Below are positions 8,123-15,203 of a stretch of 15,787 nucleotides of DNA, piece after piece. Made by a program: the position numbers and the translations under genes. The notes beneath the pieces were generated by a model. It was not told where the DNA came from, did no database searches, and was given only the letters and a program-made list of their open reading frames with translations. Source of the DNA: Methanobacterium sp. (GTDB taxonomy: Archaea; Methanobacteriota; Methanobacteria; Methanobacteriales; Methanobacteriaceae); NCBI GenBank assembly GCA_030539815.1, contig JAUNXM010000035.1, forward strand, positions 1-15,787. Direction: 5' to 3'. Within the stretch, counting starts at the first letter, position 1; every line of letters starts with the position of its first letter.

Positions 8123-8147
8123 GCATATAAAACTAACGTTCGTTCGT
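8123..8147 (-). promoter_or_regulatory. TetR-type operator copy 3 joined to a TATA-like box
   Basis: ACTAACGTTCGTTCGT occupies 8132-8147, starting 50 bases after copy 2, and is preceded by CATATAAA, the same junction as copy 2. The right arm is imperfect. The repeat of both operator and TATA box, with partly similar spacers (GATAAG after both copies 1 and 2), suggests tandem duplication of a promoter-operator unit of about 50 bp. Confidence 0.55.
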
Positions 8148-8212
8148 TGATAATAACTATATCAACATTATTATGGCATTATTGTTACAAAAATTAGTAA
8201 TACGAGGAAACA

Positions 8213-8329
8213 ATGGATCAAATAGCAATTACCTTGCCAAGTCAAATATATTTATTTATTTCTATATTGGGGCTTTTTTTAGGGTATAATGCCCCTTGTA
8301 ACAGGATTGTATTTTTATACAGTTTCTGA
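8213..8329 (+). pseudogene. 38-codon membrane-peptide ORF, possibly a stunted transporter gene
   Basis: An ORF begins at ATG 8213 with GAGG 5 bases upstream and ends at TGA 8327-8329. Residues 10-25 (SQIYLFISILGLFLGY) form one hydrophobic, membrane-spanning-type helix after a short MDQIAITLP lead. The peptide looks like the beginning of a longer membrane protein that stops early. It faces, and overlaps by 15 bases, the 3' end of the symporter gene on the other strand, as if a deletion had joined them. It lies next to the TetR operators and reads away from TetR, the place where a TetR-controlled exporter gene often lies. It could instead be a genuine small membrane protein or a chance ORF. Confidence 0.35.
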
Positions 8330-9175
8330 AACTTTTTTGGTTCTTTTACCAATTTCCCCTGCTATAATCATCATCAGGATTATGCTTAGCATGTAAACTA
8401 CGATTATCATGGCCATTACATCATATTCTGTGCTAAAGTTGGCAATGGCTACTACAAAAGCTGCAGATGAGTTTCTTATAGCAGTCCCCAAACCTAAAAC
8501 GGTTTTTGTATTTTTAGAAGGGCCTCCTAACAAATATCCTATTATAAAAGCAGTTAATACGAAACTTAAAGCAGCTAGCAATGCTCCGGTGCCGAATACT
8601 GCCAGGAAGTCTTGGTAGTTTAGACCCAGGTAAAGAACTATCACTACAAAGATAAATATGTTAGATGTCTGGTTAAAAGTTGGTTGAATGGTTTTAGCTA
8701 GCTTATCATAGCGTGATTTGATAACTGTTCCACTAATTAATGGTATAAATATCAGTACCAGCAGGGAAACTGCTATTGATAATGGGTTCACTGAAACATC
8801 AGGCAATAAAATTGAAAGCACCAGTGGCATGTAGATTAATGTAACTATGGATAATATTAGCATTAACCCCACTGCAAAGGCAATATCTGCCTTGGTGAAT
8901 TGAACCAGTTTCAGCATGAATGGTGAACCTGCCCCTGCCGCCATTAAAACCAGTCCTATGGCTAGACCCTGCTGTAGGGGGATTAACTGCAGTATGCAAT
9001 ATGTTAGGATTGGCAATAATATGAAATTTGCAGCTAAAGACTTCAATATAAGACTTTTATCTTTTAAGGGTTCTAAAAATTGTTTAGGGAAAAAACTGAG
9101 TCCCATGGATAACATGGTGCTTACAATGTAAATTAAAACACTGAGATTTGCAAACTGCTGAAGAATAACTTCCAT
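8315..9175 (-). CDS. Bile acid:sodium symporter (BASS/SBF) family transporter
   Basis: This is an integral membrane protein of 286 aa, hydrophobic throughout, with about nine or ten predicted membrane helices. The stretch AAGAGSPFMLKLVQFTKADIAFAVGL and the later GLGTAIRNSSAAFVVAIANF are typical of the BASS family, whose characterised members carry bile acids, pantothenate or other organic anions with sodium. The substrate here is unknown. The ATG at 9173-9175 is chosen because GAGG lies 8 bases upstream; a TTG one codon earlier is in frame but less likely. The 3' end overlaps a small plus-strand ORF by 15 bases. It has its own TATA-like box and a neighbouring inverted repeat, so it is probably transcribed alone. 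Confidence 0.85.
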   Translation of the reverse strand: MEVILQQFANLSVLIYIVSTMLSMGLSFFPKQFLEPLKDKSLILKSLAANFILLPILTYCILQLIPLQQGLAIGLVLMAAGAGSPFMLKLVQFTKADIAFAVGLMLILSIVTLIYMPLVLSILLPDVSVNPLSIAVSLLVLIFIPLISGTVIKSRYDKLAKTIQPTFNQTSNIFIFVVIVLYLGLNYQDFLAVFGTGALLAALSFVLTAFIIGYLLGGPSKNTKTVLGLGTAIRNSSAAFVVAIANFSTEYDVMAMIIVVYMLSIILMMIIAGEIGKRTKKVSETV

Positions 9176-9234
9176 CAATATGGCCTCATTAATTCATAGT
9201 TTCCGTATAGAATCTATGTAACCATTTAATTCAT

Positions 9235-9269
9235 AATTTATTTAGATGGATGGTAACTATTTAACCATC
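9235..9269 (-). promoter_or_regulatory. TATA box and adjoining inverted repeat upstream of the symporter gene
   Basis: The minus strand has CTAAATAAATT at about 9235-9245, a plausible TATA box 60-70 bases before the ATG. Just upstream of it, GATGGT (9249-9254) and ACCATC (9264-9269) form a perfect 6-base inverted repeat with a 9-base AT-rich centre. The repeat occupies the BRE side of the promoter, a usual place for a repressor or activator site. Confidence 0.4.
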
Positions 9270-9353
9270 ACATTCTTTTCATCTAGTTTTTTAGGGGGAA
9301 TGGATATAAGACATATACCATTCTTTTTTTGAATTCTAAAAGGATAAGCACGA

Positions 9354-9782
9354 TTATGCTGCTGGGAATACTTCAAAGAATAATTCTCTAAATTCATCCA
9401 TTAATTCTTTAGGGAATTTTAAACCAACACATATTATGAGAACCCCGGTTCCAACAGTTCCTTCTTTATTGTTGGGGTTGTCTATTAATTCTTCATCAAA
9501 AACCAGATTTACCCGGGACTTTTCCTGAAGAAAATCCCATAATGTTTCTTTTTCAGGGTGTTTCCCCTTTGTCATGATATTATTACGGAGTGTTAGTTGT
9601 AAAAATTGTTCCCAATCTCCGTAATCGCAAAATTCAATCCACACGGAACCTTTATAATCAACACATGAATTACAGGTTTCAATCTCCCAGTGGAAGAAGT
9701 TTTTAATAATATCTTCCATTCCTTCATCCACCAGAATATAAAAATCATCATCAACTTCAAGTTCGACCTGTTTATGCCCCAT
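9354..9782 (-). CDS. Unrecognised acidic 142-aa protein
   Basis: I do not recognise this protein. Its start has a strong AGGAGG site 7 bases upstream, so it is a real gene. It is soluble, rich in Asp and Glu, and has no signal peptide or membrane segment. A CNSC pair lies at about residues 37-40. The first half alternates short beta-like and acidic stretches, and the C-terminal third has a beta strand (GTGVLIICVGLKF) followed by an amphipathic helix (PKELMDEFRELFFEVF). It stands alone between the symporter and trkH genes, transcribed in the same direction, separated from trkH by 104 bases that include a likely terminator. Confidence 0.75.
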   Translation of the reverse strand: MGHKQVELEVDDDFYILVDEGMEDIIKNFFHWEIETCNSCVDYKGSVWIEFCDYGDWEQFLQLTLRNNIMTKGKHPEKETLWDFLQEKSRVNLVFDEELIDNPNNKEGTVGTGVLIICVGLKFPKELMDEFRELFFEVFPAA

Positions 9783-9873
9783 ATTATTCCTCCTGATTTT
9801 TGATAAATCTTATCACTTGTTTATTATTTTAATTCCTGTTTCTAATTCCCTTGTTTATTGGTCATATTATTTT

Positions 9874-9882
9874 AAAAAAAAA
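9874..9882 (-). terminator. Oligo-T terminator after trkH
   Basis: Nine consecutive A on the plus strand give a run of nine T on the coding strand, 5 bases after the trkH stop codon. Archaeal termination typically occurs at such U-tracts without needing a hairpin. Confidence 0.6.
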
Positions 9883-9886
9883 TAGT

Positions 9887-11374
9887 TTACCTTCTCCTAA
9901 CCACATTGTTAATGGTAATGGCTATTAAAAGTAAAACTGGCCATATTTCCAGCCTGCCCATCCAGAAATCAACTATGAATACTATTTTAACCAGTACAGG
10001 GGCATCTGGTGTCATAATTCCACTGGAAAGGCCCACATTACTCAGGGCAGAGGCCACTTCGAATATCACCCTAGAAATATCCGGATAATAAATCAGAACA
10101 ATGATCACGCTCACAATGTACACCACCAGGTAGGTGGATAGGAATGCCCCAGTTAACCTTATAACATCATCAGTTATCAGTAATTCACTTACGTGATGTA
10201 ATTTTTTGGCCATAACTGCTTTACCGGGTAATATGAATGATTTAACCTGCCATGATATTCCTTTAAGAAGTATACCTACCCTGAGCCACTTGATACCCCC
10301 ACCAGTTGACAGGGATCCGGCACCGATGATCATGATTATGGTCATGAGGAAGGTTCCCAGGCCAATCCATTTACTGAGTATATCTGGATAGAAGGCAGTT
10401 TGCAGGCCAGTGGTGGTGATGGCTGAAACCATCTGGAACAGGCTGAACCTTAAATTCAGAAGTAAGTCATTCCCATAGACCTGATTGTTAAAGAGCATAA
10501 AGGTCACCAGAACTGTAGAAATTATTATGAGGCTGAAAGCTACTTTAGTTTCGATATCTTTAAAGTACTCCCTCCAGTTCCCTTTAAGGATGGTGTAGTG
10601 CAGGGCATAGTTGGTGGCACCAATCATCATCACGATCATGGCCGCAATTTCTATCCAGACACTGTTATAAAATAACAGGCTGCTATTGTGCATTCCAAAA
10701 CCTCCTGTGGAAAGGGTGGTGAATGCATGGAAAACAGAGTCAAAAACAGGCATACCGGCAATTAAAAATAGTCCTATGGCAATAAAAGTGAATAATAAAT
10801 ACATGTAAACAATAATCCGGGTGGAATGCTTAATACTGGGCACCAATCTTTCTTCTCTACCTTCTGCCATGTAAAGACGCATTACATCCACACCGGTAGA
10901 TCTTAAAAGGGCAAGAAGGAGGAATATTATTCCCAACCCACCAATCCACTGGGTGAAAGCCCGCCAGAAGTTCATGGTATGTGAAACTGCATCAACATTG
11001 GAATACATGCTGAAACCAGTGGTTGTAAAACCTGACATGGCCTCAAAATAAGAATTAAGGTAAGATAACTCTCCCGAAAGATAATAAGGTAGTGCACCCA
11101 GTGCACAGGCAATAAGCCAGATTATGGTGGAGAAGATCATGGCACTTTTCAGTGTCATCTTAATCTCAATTTTAAATAGTTTCACCAGGGCAAAACCAAT
11201 AACTGCGCTGATAATGGCAGAATAAAGAAAAGAAGCTATATATCTTGGTTCATTGTAAATAAAAGTAATTAAGATGGGGATTAACATGGCAACTGCCAGA
11301 AGTACACACACGTTCCCAGTGTGGTGTAGTATGGTGTTAAGTTCTCTTCTACTCAAGCGGTGAATTTGTTGCAT
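9887..11374 (-). CDS. trkH: TrkH/KtrB family potassium uptake membrane subunit
   Basis: This 495-aa membrane protein shows the four pore-loop repeats of the TrkH/KtrB family, each with its filter glycine: TTTGF (117-121), STGGFG (222-227), TTTGLQ (320-325) and SNVGLS (445-450). The segments WIGGLGII (143-150) and GAGSLSTGGGIKWLRV (351-366) after the first and third loops are also characteristic. It imports K+ across the cell membrane, normally under control of a nucleotide-binding TrkA/KtrA subunit. No TrkA gene is adjacent. The start has a GGGGG site 4 bases before the ATG and follows a GATTATATG TATA-like box at about 11429-11438. It is divergent from the Nim-like gene. Confidence 0.92.
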   Translation of the reverse strand: MQQIHRLSRRELNTILHHTGNVCVLLAVAMLIPILITFIYNEPRYIASFLYSAIISAVIGFALVKLFKIEIKMTLKSAMIFSTIIWLIACALGALPYYLSGELSYLNSYFEAMSGFTTTGFSMYSNVDAVSHTMNFWRAFTQWIGGLGIIFLLLALLRSTGVDVMRLYMAEGREERLVPSIKHSTRIIVYMYLLFTFIAIGLFLIAGMPVFDSVFHAFTTLSTGGFGMHNSSLLFYNSVWIEIAAMIVMMIGATNYALHYTILKGNWREYFKDIETKVAFSLIIISTVLVTFMLFNNQVYGNDLLLNLRFSLFQMVSAITTTGLQTAFYPDILSKWIGLGTFLMTIIMIIGAGSLSTGGGIKWLRVGILLKGISWQVKSFILPGKAVMAKKLHHVSELLITDDVIRLTGAFLSTYLVVYIVSVIIVLIYYPDISRVIFEVASALSNVGLSSGIMTPDAPVLVKIVFIVDFWMGRLEIWPVLLLIAITINNVVRRR

Positions 11375-11428
11375 TCTACCCCCTTACCCCTTGTAAATTT
11401 TCATAACCGTTAGTGGTAGATCAGACTA

Positions 11429-11438
11429 GCATATAATC
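11429..11438 (-). promoter_or_regulatory. Probable TATA box of trkH
   Basis: The minus strand reads AAGATTATATGC, about 55-64 bases before the trkH ATG. It gives a leader of roughly 30 bases. Confidence 0.45.
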
Positions 11439-11530
11439 TTTGTTGTTGAAATGATCAATTTCGGTAACTTTTATCACAATCCAGGTTTCATATACTAACA
11501 AATCTAAAGGTTAAATAATTTTGAATCCAG

Positions 11531-11556
11531 ATTATAAATGAATTCAGGAGTACTCC
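11531..11556 (+). promoter_or_regulatory. TATA box and 10-bp palindrome for the Nim-like gene
   Basis: ATTATAAAT at 11531-11539 is a good TATA box about 60 bases before the ATG at 11598. A perfect palindrome GGAGTACTCC (11547-11556) lies between it and the expected transcript start near 11560. It may be an operator. Confidence 0.45.
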
Positions 11557-11597
11557 CTGTTTAAGGTTGTGAAGTTTAATAAAGAGGAAGAAATGCC

Positions 11598-12056
11598 ATG
11601 AGAAGAAGTGATAAAGAGATAAATAGTCAGAGATTAATTCTGAAAATATTGGAAGAAGCTGAAGTGTGTAGAATTGCTTTATGTGAACATGGGAAACCCT
11701 ATATAGTGCCCATGAACTTTGGTTTTGTTGATAAAACTTTATATCTTCATTCCGCCACCAGTGGTCGTAAAATTGAGATTATAGCGAAGAATAACAATGT
11801 CTGTTTCCAGATGGACATTAAAACCCAGTTAGTTACCGCGGAAAATCCCTGCAACTGGGGCATGAGATATCTGAGTGTCATTGGATCAGGCCAGGCACAG
11901 TTAATTAATGATCAGCAGGATAAAATGGAGGCCCTGGATATAATAATGTCCAAATATTCTGAAAAATCATTTGAATACTCTCCAGAGGCATTGGATAGTA
12001 TCATGGTGATAAAAGTAGAAATAGAGGAAATTACTGGTAAAAAATCAGGCTACTAA
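11598..12056 (+). CDS. Nim-like pyridoxamine 5'-phosphate oxidase family protein (FMN split barrel)
   Basis: This 152-aa protein has the split-barrel pattern of Nim/PNPOx-like flavoproteins. A helix with an early EVCRIALCEHGKPYIVPMNFGF (21-42) gives the first strands, then LYLHSATSGRKIEII (48-62), a family-typical FMN-contacting stretch, then NVCFQMD (67-73) and the closing SVIGSGQAQLI. Family members bind FMN or F420 and reduce nitro or other oxidised compounds; the substrate cannot be told here. GAGG lies 9 bases before the ATG. An ATG five bases earlier is out of frame and stops at once. It is soluble and probably cytoplasmic. It precedes the carboxymuconolactone decarboxylase-like gene by 43 bases and may be co-transcribed with it. 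Confidence 0.88.
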   Translation: MRRSDKEINSQRLILKILEEAEVCRIALCEHGKPYIVPMNFGFVDKTLYLHSATSGRKIEIIAKNNNVCFQMDIKTQLVTAENPCNWGMRYLSVIGSGQAQLINDQQDKMEALDIIMSKYSEKSFEYSPEALDSIMVIKVEIEEITGKKSGY

Positions 12057-12099
12057 ACATTTTTAGTGATTATTGAGAATTTTTGCGGGGTGTTACTTA

Positions 12100-12864
12100 A
12101 TGGAACGGTACAATAGGGGCTTGAAAAAACTTAAAGAAATTGATGGGGAAGCTGGAGAAGCAGTGGTGGAAAGTTTAAAGGACATAGCTCCGGATTTGGC
12201 CAAGTATGTCATTGAATTTTCCTTTGGAGACATCTACAGTAGAACTGGAACCAGTCTCCCGGAGAAGGAAATTGCGGTGGTGGCAGCCTTAACTGCAATG
12301 GGCAACGCCGCACCCCAATTGAAGGTGCACATCAACGGAGCACTCAACGTAGGGGTTTCAACAGAGGAACTGGTGGAAGTACTCCTGCAAATGTCATCTT
12401 ACAGTGGATTCCCCAGTGTCATAAATGGGATAAATGCTCTTAAAGAGGTTTTACAGGAGAAAGGGGTAGATTTCCAGCCAGTACCCCAAGAAGTGGAGGG
12501 TGATGGTTTTGCCCGGGGAAAGGAATGCTTGGAGAAACTGGATGAAAATCAGGTACAGGTATTGAGGGAGAATTTTAAGAATGTAGCTCCGGATTTAACT
12601 GAATTTGTGGTGAGCTTTGGATACGGAGATATCTACAGTAGAAAGAATCTTGATCCCAAAAGGAGGCAAATTGCCACCATAGCCGCCCTCACCGCCATGG
12701 GCACAGCCCAACCACAATTGGCCTTTCACATCAAGGCAGGATTAAATGTGGGATTAACTCCCAAGGAAATAATTGAAACCATTATTCTCATGGTGGTCTA
12801 CGCCGGGTTCCCGGCAGCTATCAATGGAATAAACATAGCTAAAGAAGTTTTTGACTCCCTTTAA
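12100..12864 (+). CDS. Two-domain carboxymuconolactone decarboxylase (CMD) family protein
   Basis: This 254-aa protein contains two copies of the CMD fold. Copy 1 is at about residues 22-118 and copy 2 at about 153-251. They share APDLxxxV, FGDIYSR or YGDIYSR, AALTAMGxAxPQL, an H (77 and 210), ALNVG or GLNVG, and YSGFP or YAGFP followed by INGIN. The CxxC redox pair of AhpD-type members is absent, so the decarboxylase-type branch is more likely. In aromatic-degrading bacteria such enzymes act on 4-carboxymuconolactone; a methanogen has no such pathway that I know of, so the real substrate is unclear. The ATG is chosen because GGGGTG lies 7 bases upstream; an in-frame TTG nine codons earlier lacks such a site. 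Confidence 0.88.
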   Translation: MERYNRGLKKLKEIDGEAGEAVVESLKDIAPDLAKYVIEFSFGDIYSRTGTSLPEKEIAVVAALTAMGNAAPQLKVHINGALNVGVSTEELVEVLLQMSSYSGFPSVINGINALKEVLQEKGVDFQPVPQEVEGDGFARGKECLEKLDENQVQVLRENFKNVAPDLTEFVVSFGYGDIYSRKNLDPKRRQIATIAALTAMGTAQPQLAFHIKAGLNVGLTPKEIIETIILMVVYAGFPAAINGINIAKEVFDSL

Positions 12865-12867
12865 TCA

Positions 12868-12885
12868 AAAAAATAATTATTTTTT
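12868..12885 (+). terminator. AT-only palindrome ending in a T-tract after the CMD gene
   Basis: Three bases after the CMD stop codon there is an 18-bp perfect palindrome of six A, TAATTA and six T. The T-tract could terminate transcription, at least partly, before the glycosylase gene starts 38 bases later. Confidence 0.35.
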
Positions 12886-12922
12886 CACAGATACAATAGT
12901 AGAAGTTACCGGGGGACATGTT

Positions 12923-13738
12923 ATGGCCGAATTACCAGAACTTTTGATCTTAAGCAAACAAATGGATGACCAATTGCAGTTAAAGGAATTTGCCAGTGGA
13001 GAGCTCCGCCAGGAGAAATCATTAAACCTATCTCCCCTGGATTTCCTGGAGACAATAAAGGGTAAAAAGTTATTAAAAGTCTACAATAAGGGTAAATGGA
13101 TTTTCATCCATCTATCTGATGATCATCACCTCCTGCTAAACCTAGGTATGGGTGCCGATGTACTCTACCATGAAAAGGATCAGGAATTACCTGAAGAATA
13201 CCAGTGCTTATTCCAGTTCACTGATGGGTCTTCATTCACCTGTAAATTCTGGTGGATAGGGAGGGCAGAGGTCATGACAGATGGGGAATTATCCCAGCAC
13301 AAGGCTACCAAAGACATTGCCATCTCCCCCTTGGATGGGGAATTCACCCCGGAATACTTCCACCAGTTGTGCAGTTCACGTTCACAGATTAAAAATCTGA
13401 TCCTGAACCAGAAAAAAATAGGGGGAATAGGAAACGTTTACATACAGGATATCCTGTTCCGGGCCAAGATACACCCTCAAAAAGTGGCCAATACTTTAGA
13501 GTCATGTAAGATAGATAATTTACACAGTATAATCAGAAAAAACCTTAAAGAAGCCATTAAATTAGGTGGACTGGCCTATGAGAAGGATTTCTACGGTGAA
13601 AACAAAGGATTCGGTGTAGAACATTTTCTGGTGGCTTATAAAGAAGGTGAGCCCTGTCCGGAGTGTGGTGGAACCATTGAAAAGATTAAAACCGGAAGTA
13701 CATCCTCATATATCTGTCCTAATTGTCAGAAATTGTAA
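12923..13738 (+). CDS. Fpg/Nei family DNA glycosylase with non-canonical N-terminus
   Basis: This 271-aa protein has the family layout: N-terminal AELPE motif, beta-sandwich, H2TH domain and C-terminal zinc finger. Visible marks are E3, the basic GKW region (57-59) near the catalytic Lys, LNLGM (72-76), the H2TH-region [19 protein letters not shown] (167-185), and zinc ligands C245/C248 and C265/C268. Classical Fpg and Nei use Pro2 as the Schiff-base nucleophile; here residue 2 is Ala. The zinc-finger Arg five residues before the third Cys is Thr260. It probably removes damaged bases but with altered specificity, or it binds DNA without full lyase action. The ATG at 12923 has GGGGGA 6 bases upstream and places the motif at the true N-terminus, as the family requires; the longer reading frame is not used. 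Confidence 0.88.
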   Translation: MAELPELLILSKQMDDQLQLKEFASGELRQEKSLNLSPLDFLETIKGKKLLKVYNKGKWIFIHLSDDHHLLLNLGMGADVLYHEKDQELPEEYQCLFQFTDGSSFTCKFWWIGRAEVMTDGELSQHKATKDIAISPLDGEFTPEYFHQLCSSRSQIKNLILNQKKIGGIGNVYIQDILFRAKIHPQKVANTLESCKIDNLHSIIRKNLKEAIKLGGLAYEKDFYGENKGFGVEHFLVAYKEGEPCPECGGTIEKIKTGSTSSYICPNCQKL

Positions 13739-13821
13739 ATCAACACTTAACCTCATATCGATAGTTTAATCTAGAATTAAGCCAAACTAAGAACTAGAGA
13801 TCAATAAGGAGATCAGGTAAA

Positions 13822-14478
13822 ATGGGCGAAATTGCCATAAATATCAAAGCGGTTAACCAGCCTGGAGTAATGAGGGACATCACCGAACTAACAGCCCAGT
13901 GTGAGATTAACATCACCTACACCCACATGTTCATTGAAGACAAACACCATGCCTCATTGTACATGGAACTGGAGGCAGTGAAAAATGTTGAAAAGTTAAT
14001 GGAGAACATCGGTATGCTGGAAGCAGTTAAGAGTGTTGAAGAATGCCCCACACTCCAAGATGTTTTTGGTAAACGGATCATCATCACTGGTGGAGGTGCC
14101 CAGGTGGCAATGGTGGCCCAGGGGGCCATAACCGAGGCTGACCGTCACAACATCAGGGGAGAACATATCAGTGTGGACACCATCCCCCTGGTGGGTGAAA
14201 AAGACCTTTCAGAGGCAGTATCTGCAGTGGGAAGATTACCTCGGGTAGGTGCCTTGGTCCTGGCGGGATCACTAATGGGGGGGAAGATAACCAAAGCCAT
14301 TGAAGAGATAAAAAAGGACCATGACGTTATCATCATCAGCCTCAACATGCCGGGCAGTGTGACTGAAAAGGCGGATTTAGTGGTAACTGACCCTATACAG
14401 GCTGGAGTAATGGCTGTAATGGCTGTTGCAGATACTGCAATATTTGATATTAAAAAACTAGGTCAGAAACGATTTTAA
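13822..14478 (+). CDS. DUF5612 protein with N-terminal ACT domain
   Basis: This 218-aa protein starts with an ACT domain (about residues 1-76): strand [18 protein letters not shown], then strands [11 protein letters not shown] and [11 protein letters not shown] domains usually bind amino acids. The rest (about 83-218) has [21 protein letters not shown], then alternating strands and helices ([30 protein letters not shown]), a Rossmann-like fold seen in the DUF5612 family found in methanogens. The function is unknown; an amino-acid-sensing regulator or enzyme is a fair guess. An AGGAG motif lies 13-17 bases before the ATG and an AGGT 5 bases before it. It stands alone, with 83 bases upstream and a T-tract downstream. 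Confidence 0.82.
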   Translation: MGEIAINIKAVNQPGVMRDITELTAQCEINITYTHMFIEDKHHASLYMELEAVKNVEKLMENIGMLEAVKSVEECPTLQDVFGKRIIITGGGAQVAMVAQGAITEADRHNIRGEHISVDTIPLVGEKDLSEAVSAVGRLPRVGALVLAGSLMGGKITKAIEEIKKDHDVIIISLNMPGSVTEKADLVVTDPIQAGVMAVMAVADTAIFDIKKLGQKRF

Positions 14479-14509
14479 CGATTTGGGAAAATGATTTTAA
14501 GTAAAATGA

Positions 14510-14515
14510 TTTTTT
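14510..14515 (+). terminator. T-tract after the DUF5612 gene
   Basis: Six T lie 32 bases after the stop codon, following an earlier TTTT in GATTTTAAG, in an otherwise A-rich stretch. This is a plausible archaeal terminator. Confidence 0.35.
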
Positions 14516-14558
14516 AAAGAGCCTATTTAAAAAAGGGAAAAATAAGATCTCCACCTGA

Positions 14559-14615
14559 AGTTCAAATAAACCAGCTGTGAGTTCAAATAAACCAATTAGG
14601 AGATCAAATAAAAGT
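14559..14615. repeat. Tandem repeat with an exact 21-bp period, about 2.7 copies
   Basis: Two identical AGTTCAAATAAACCA cores start at 14559 and 14580. A third, diverged copy AGATCAAATAAAAGT starts at 14601, again 21 bases on. They sit between two genes that converge on this gap. Twenty-one bases is two helical turns, so all cores face the same side of the DNA. Confidence 0.7.
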
Positions 14616-14616
14616 T

Positions 14617-14622
14617 AAAAAA
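14617..14622 (-). terminator. T-tract after the 93-aa gene
   Basis: Six A on the plus strand give a T6 run 45 bases after the minus-strand stop codon. A small CTGG/CCAG hairpin (14643-14657) lies between. Confidence 0.35.
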
Positions 14623-14666
14623 GGGTAAATTTTTATAAATTTCTGGTTAATTTCCAGTGATTTAAT

Positions 14667-14948
14667 TTAACTCATCTCAATAGCTCTGATAAGCCTGCTA
14701 GCTTCATTTTTAAGTTCAACGTCGGTAATATCTCCACTTTCCCTAACTTTCAATGCTAACTGCAGGACTTGTGAAACATCACTGGGTTTCAAGTTTTCAG
14801 CCATCTCCAGATACGTTTCCCCCTCTTTATCCTCAACAACCACATCTTTATCGGCCATCATTTTCAAAAGTCCTTTGCAAGTGCCCATAATACTGGTATC
14901 TTCCACATTTGCACATTTTTCTAGAAGTTCCTCAGTTTTTTTATCCAT
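14667..14948 (-). CDS. Unrecognised small helical protein, 93 aa
   Basis: I do not recognise this protein. It is soluble, acidic and probably all-helical, with cysteines at about residues 12 and 24 (EKCANV and GTCKGL). The start is well supported: GGTGAT lies three bases before the ATG, and a TATA-like GATATAAATC on the minus strand lies at about 14981-14990, giving a short leader of perhaps ten bases. The middle (KDVVVEDKEGETY) could be a beta turn. It stands alone, divergent from the DUF6448 gene and convergent with the DUF5612 gene. Confidence 0.75.
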   Translation of the reverse strand: MDKKTEELLEKCANVEDTSIMGTCKGLLKMMADKDVVVEDKEGETYLEMAENLKPSDVSQVLQLALKVRESGDITDVELKNEASRLIRAIEMS

Positions 14949-14980
14949 GATATCACCAGTTATTATATTGTTCCTAAAGG

Positions 14981-14990
14981 GATTTATATC
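14981..14990 (-). promoter_or_regulatory. Probable TATA box of the 93-aa gene
   Basis: The minus strand reads GATATAAATC, 32-42 bases before the ATG at 14948. This predicts a very short leader that still includes the GGTGAT ribosome site. Confidence 0.45.
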
Positions 14991-15063
14991 TACATGGATT
15001 CCTGGTTGGGATTGGAATCATTTTAATACTATTTGTCAACAAATATTAACTTGCCTGAAATTT

Positions 15064-15095
15064 CCCCGGATCGCTGATTACCGGGGTATATAAAT
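15064..15095 (+). promoter_or_regulatory. Inverted repeat abutting the TATA box of the DUF6448 gene
   Basis: CCCCGG (15064-15069) and CCGGGG (15081-15086) form a perfect 6-base inverted repeat with an 11-base centre. It is GC-rich in an AT-rich region. It ends exactly where the TATA box TATATAAAT (15087-15095) begins, so it covers the BRE. A dimeric regulator bound here would control access of TFB to the promoter. The predicted transcript start is near 15117. Confidence 0.5.
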
Positions 15096-15203
15096 TAAAC
15101 AAGTTAAATGTATGATGCGGTGTTTCTCCATTAGAAATGTCCGATTCTGGATAGAATAGATGGAAGTAAGATTACCACAATGGGGAATCGAAGGGGTGAT
15201 AAA

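Noticed and set aside
8031..8147. Three near-identical repeats about 50 bp apart, as in a CRISPR array
   Set aside because: The repeated core is only about 16 bases and palindromic, spacers are partly similar to each other, and no cas genes are near. A TetR operator array explains it better.
8269..8295. GGGGC/GCCCC inverted repeat as a terminator
   Set aside because: The stem is only 5 bases with a 17-base loop and lies inside the small ORF. No gene ends in a way that would use it.
12100..12864. AhpD-type alkylhydroperoxidase
   Set aside because: Neither CMD domain has the CxxC active-site pair.
12851..12922. N-terminal extension of the glycosylase reading frame
   Set aside because: The family needs its catalytic motif at the very N-terminus, and the ATG at 12923 has a good ribosome site.
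14546..14605. GATCTCC/GGAGATC pairing across the 21-bp repeats
   Set aside because: A 7-base stem with a loop of 46 bases is likely to be chance, and part of it is the diverged third repeat.
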